DNA of 46,848 nucleotides from an uncultured Oleiphilus sp. Its GTDB lineage: Bacteria; Pseudomonadota; Gammaproteobacteria; Pseudomonadales; Oleiphilaceae. Shown piece by piece: positions 46,848-46,848 of this stretch. Each line of letters opens with the position of its first letter. Within the stretch, counting starts at the first letter, position 1. The stretch is from assembly GCA_913020245.1 (NCBI GenBank), contig CAJWAD010000016.1, positions 1-46,848 on the forward strand, read 5' to 3'. The notes under the pieces were generated by a model. That model was not told the origin of the DNA. It made no database searches and saw only the letters and a program-made list of their open reading frames with translations. Position numbers and translations under genes: made by a program.

Positions 46848-46848
46848 C

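Overview
This 46.8-kb window looks like an ordinary chromosomal core segment of a gammaproteobacterium, probably a free-living aquatic or marine one with moderate GC. The evidence is gene order. The run yceD-rpmF-plsX-fabD-fabG-acpP-fabF-pabC-mltG-tmk lacks fabH, as in pseudomonads. rluC and rne are divergent, ppsA-rraA faces ppsR, and hisB-hisH-hisA-hisF lies opposite mutY-yggX next to tRNA-Phe. No prophage, insertion sequence or CRISPR array was seen.

Layout. Positions 1-387 hold the C-terminal end of an AcnB-type aconitase with its terminator. Positions 694-2938 form a small accessory island: an orphan sulfotransferase, a decayed MerR/CueR-like metal sensor, and an intact SO_0444-type Cu/Zn efflux permease. 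Positions 2951-12114 (minus strand) carry the envelope and fatty-acid operon, driven by a near-consensus promoter that seems to give an almost leaderless yceD transcript; a terminator sits between acpP and fabF. Positions 12279-15588 hold yceF, sppA, a HAD phosphatase and rluC. A 719-base divergent gap then leads to rne. Positions 19327-23091 hold a UPF0149 protein, the PHP nuclease rnm, a VC0807-type membrane protein, a YciI protein, an SH3/coiled-coil protein and a PilZ protein. Positions 23202-27101 hold rraA-ppsA and the divergent ppsR.

From 27262 come an M16C/PreP-like protease, a PEGA+MORN membrane protein, a membrane-tailed CheY-like protein, a MocA-like nucleotidyltransferase, a YgiQ radical SAM protein, a SulP transporter with an unusual leader, a histone-H1-like Lys/Pro/Ala repeat protein with a helix-hairpin-helix tail, a PAS-GGDEF-EAL protein and an unrecognised membrane-anchored protein. 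Positions 41492-44425 are the his operon, followed by an SRPBCC protein, mutY, yggX and tRNA-Phe.

Functional themes: fatty-acid and peptidoglycan synthesis with ribosome assembly (L32, YceD, RluC); RNA turnover (rne, rraA, rnm); gluconeogenic PEP synthesis and its regulator; cyclic-di-GMP signalling (PilZ, GGDEF-EAL); and histidine biosynthesis. I found no convincing new multi-gene system. The observations most worth checking are the SulP leader (a 20-codon upstream ORF enclosed by a helix that would mask the SulP start), the MerR pseudogene whose reading can be repaired in detail, and the leaderless yceD start. All calls come from reading the sequence; no database search or folding program was run.
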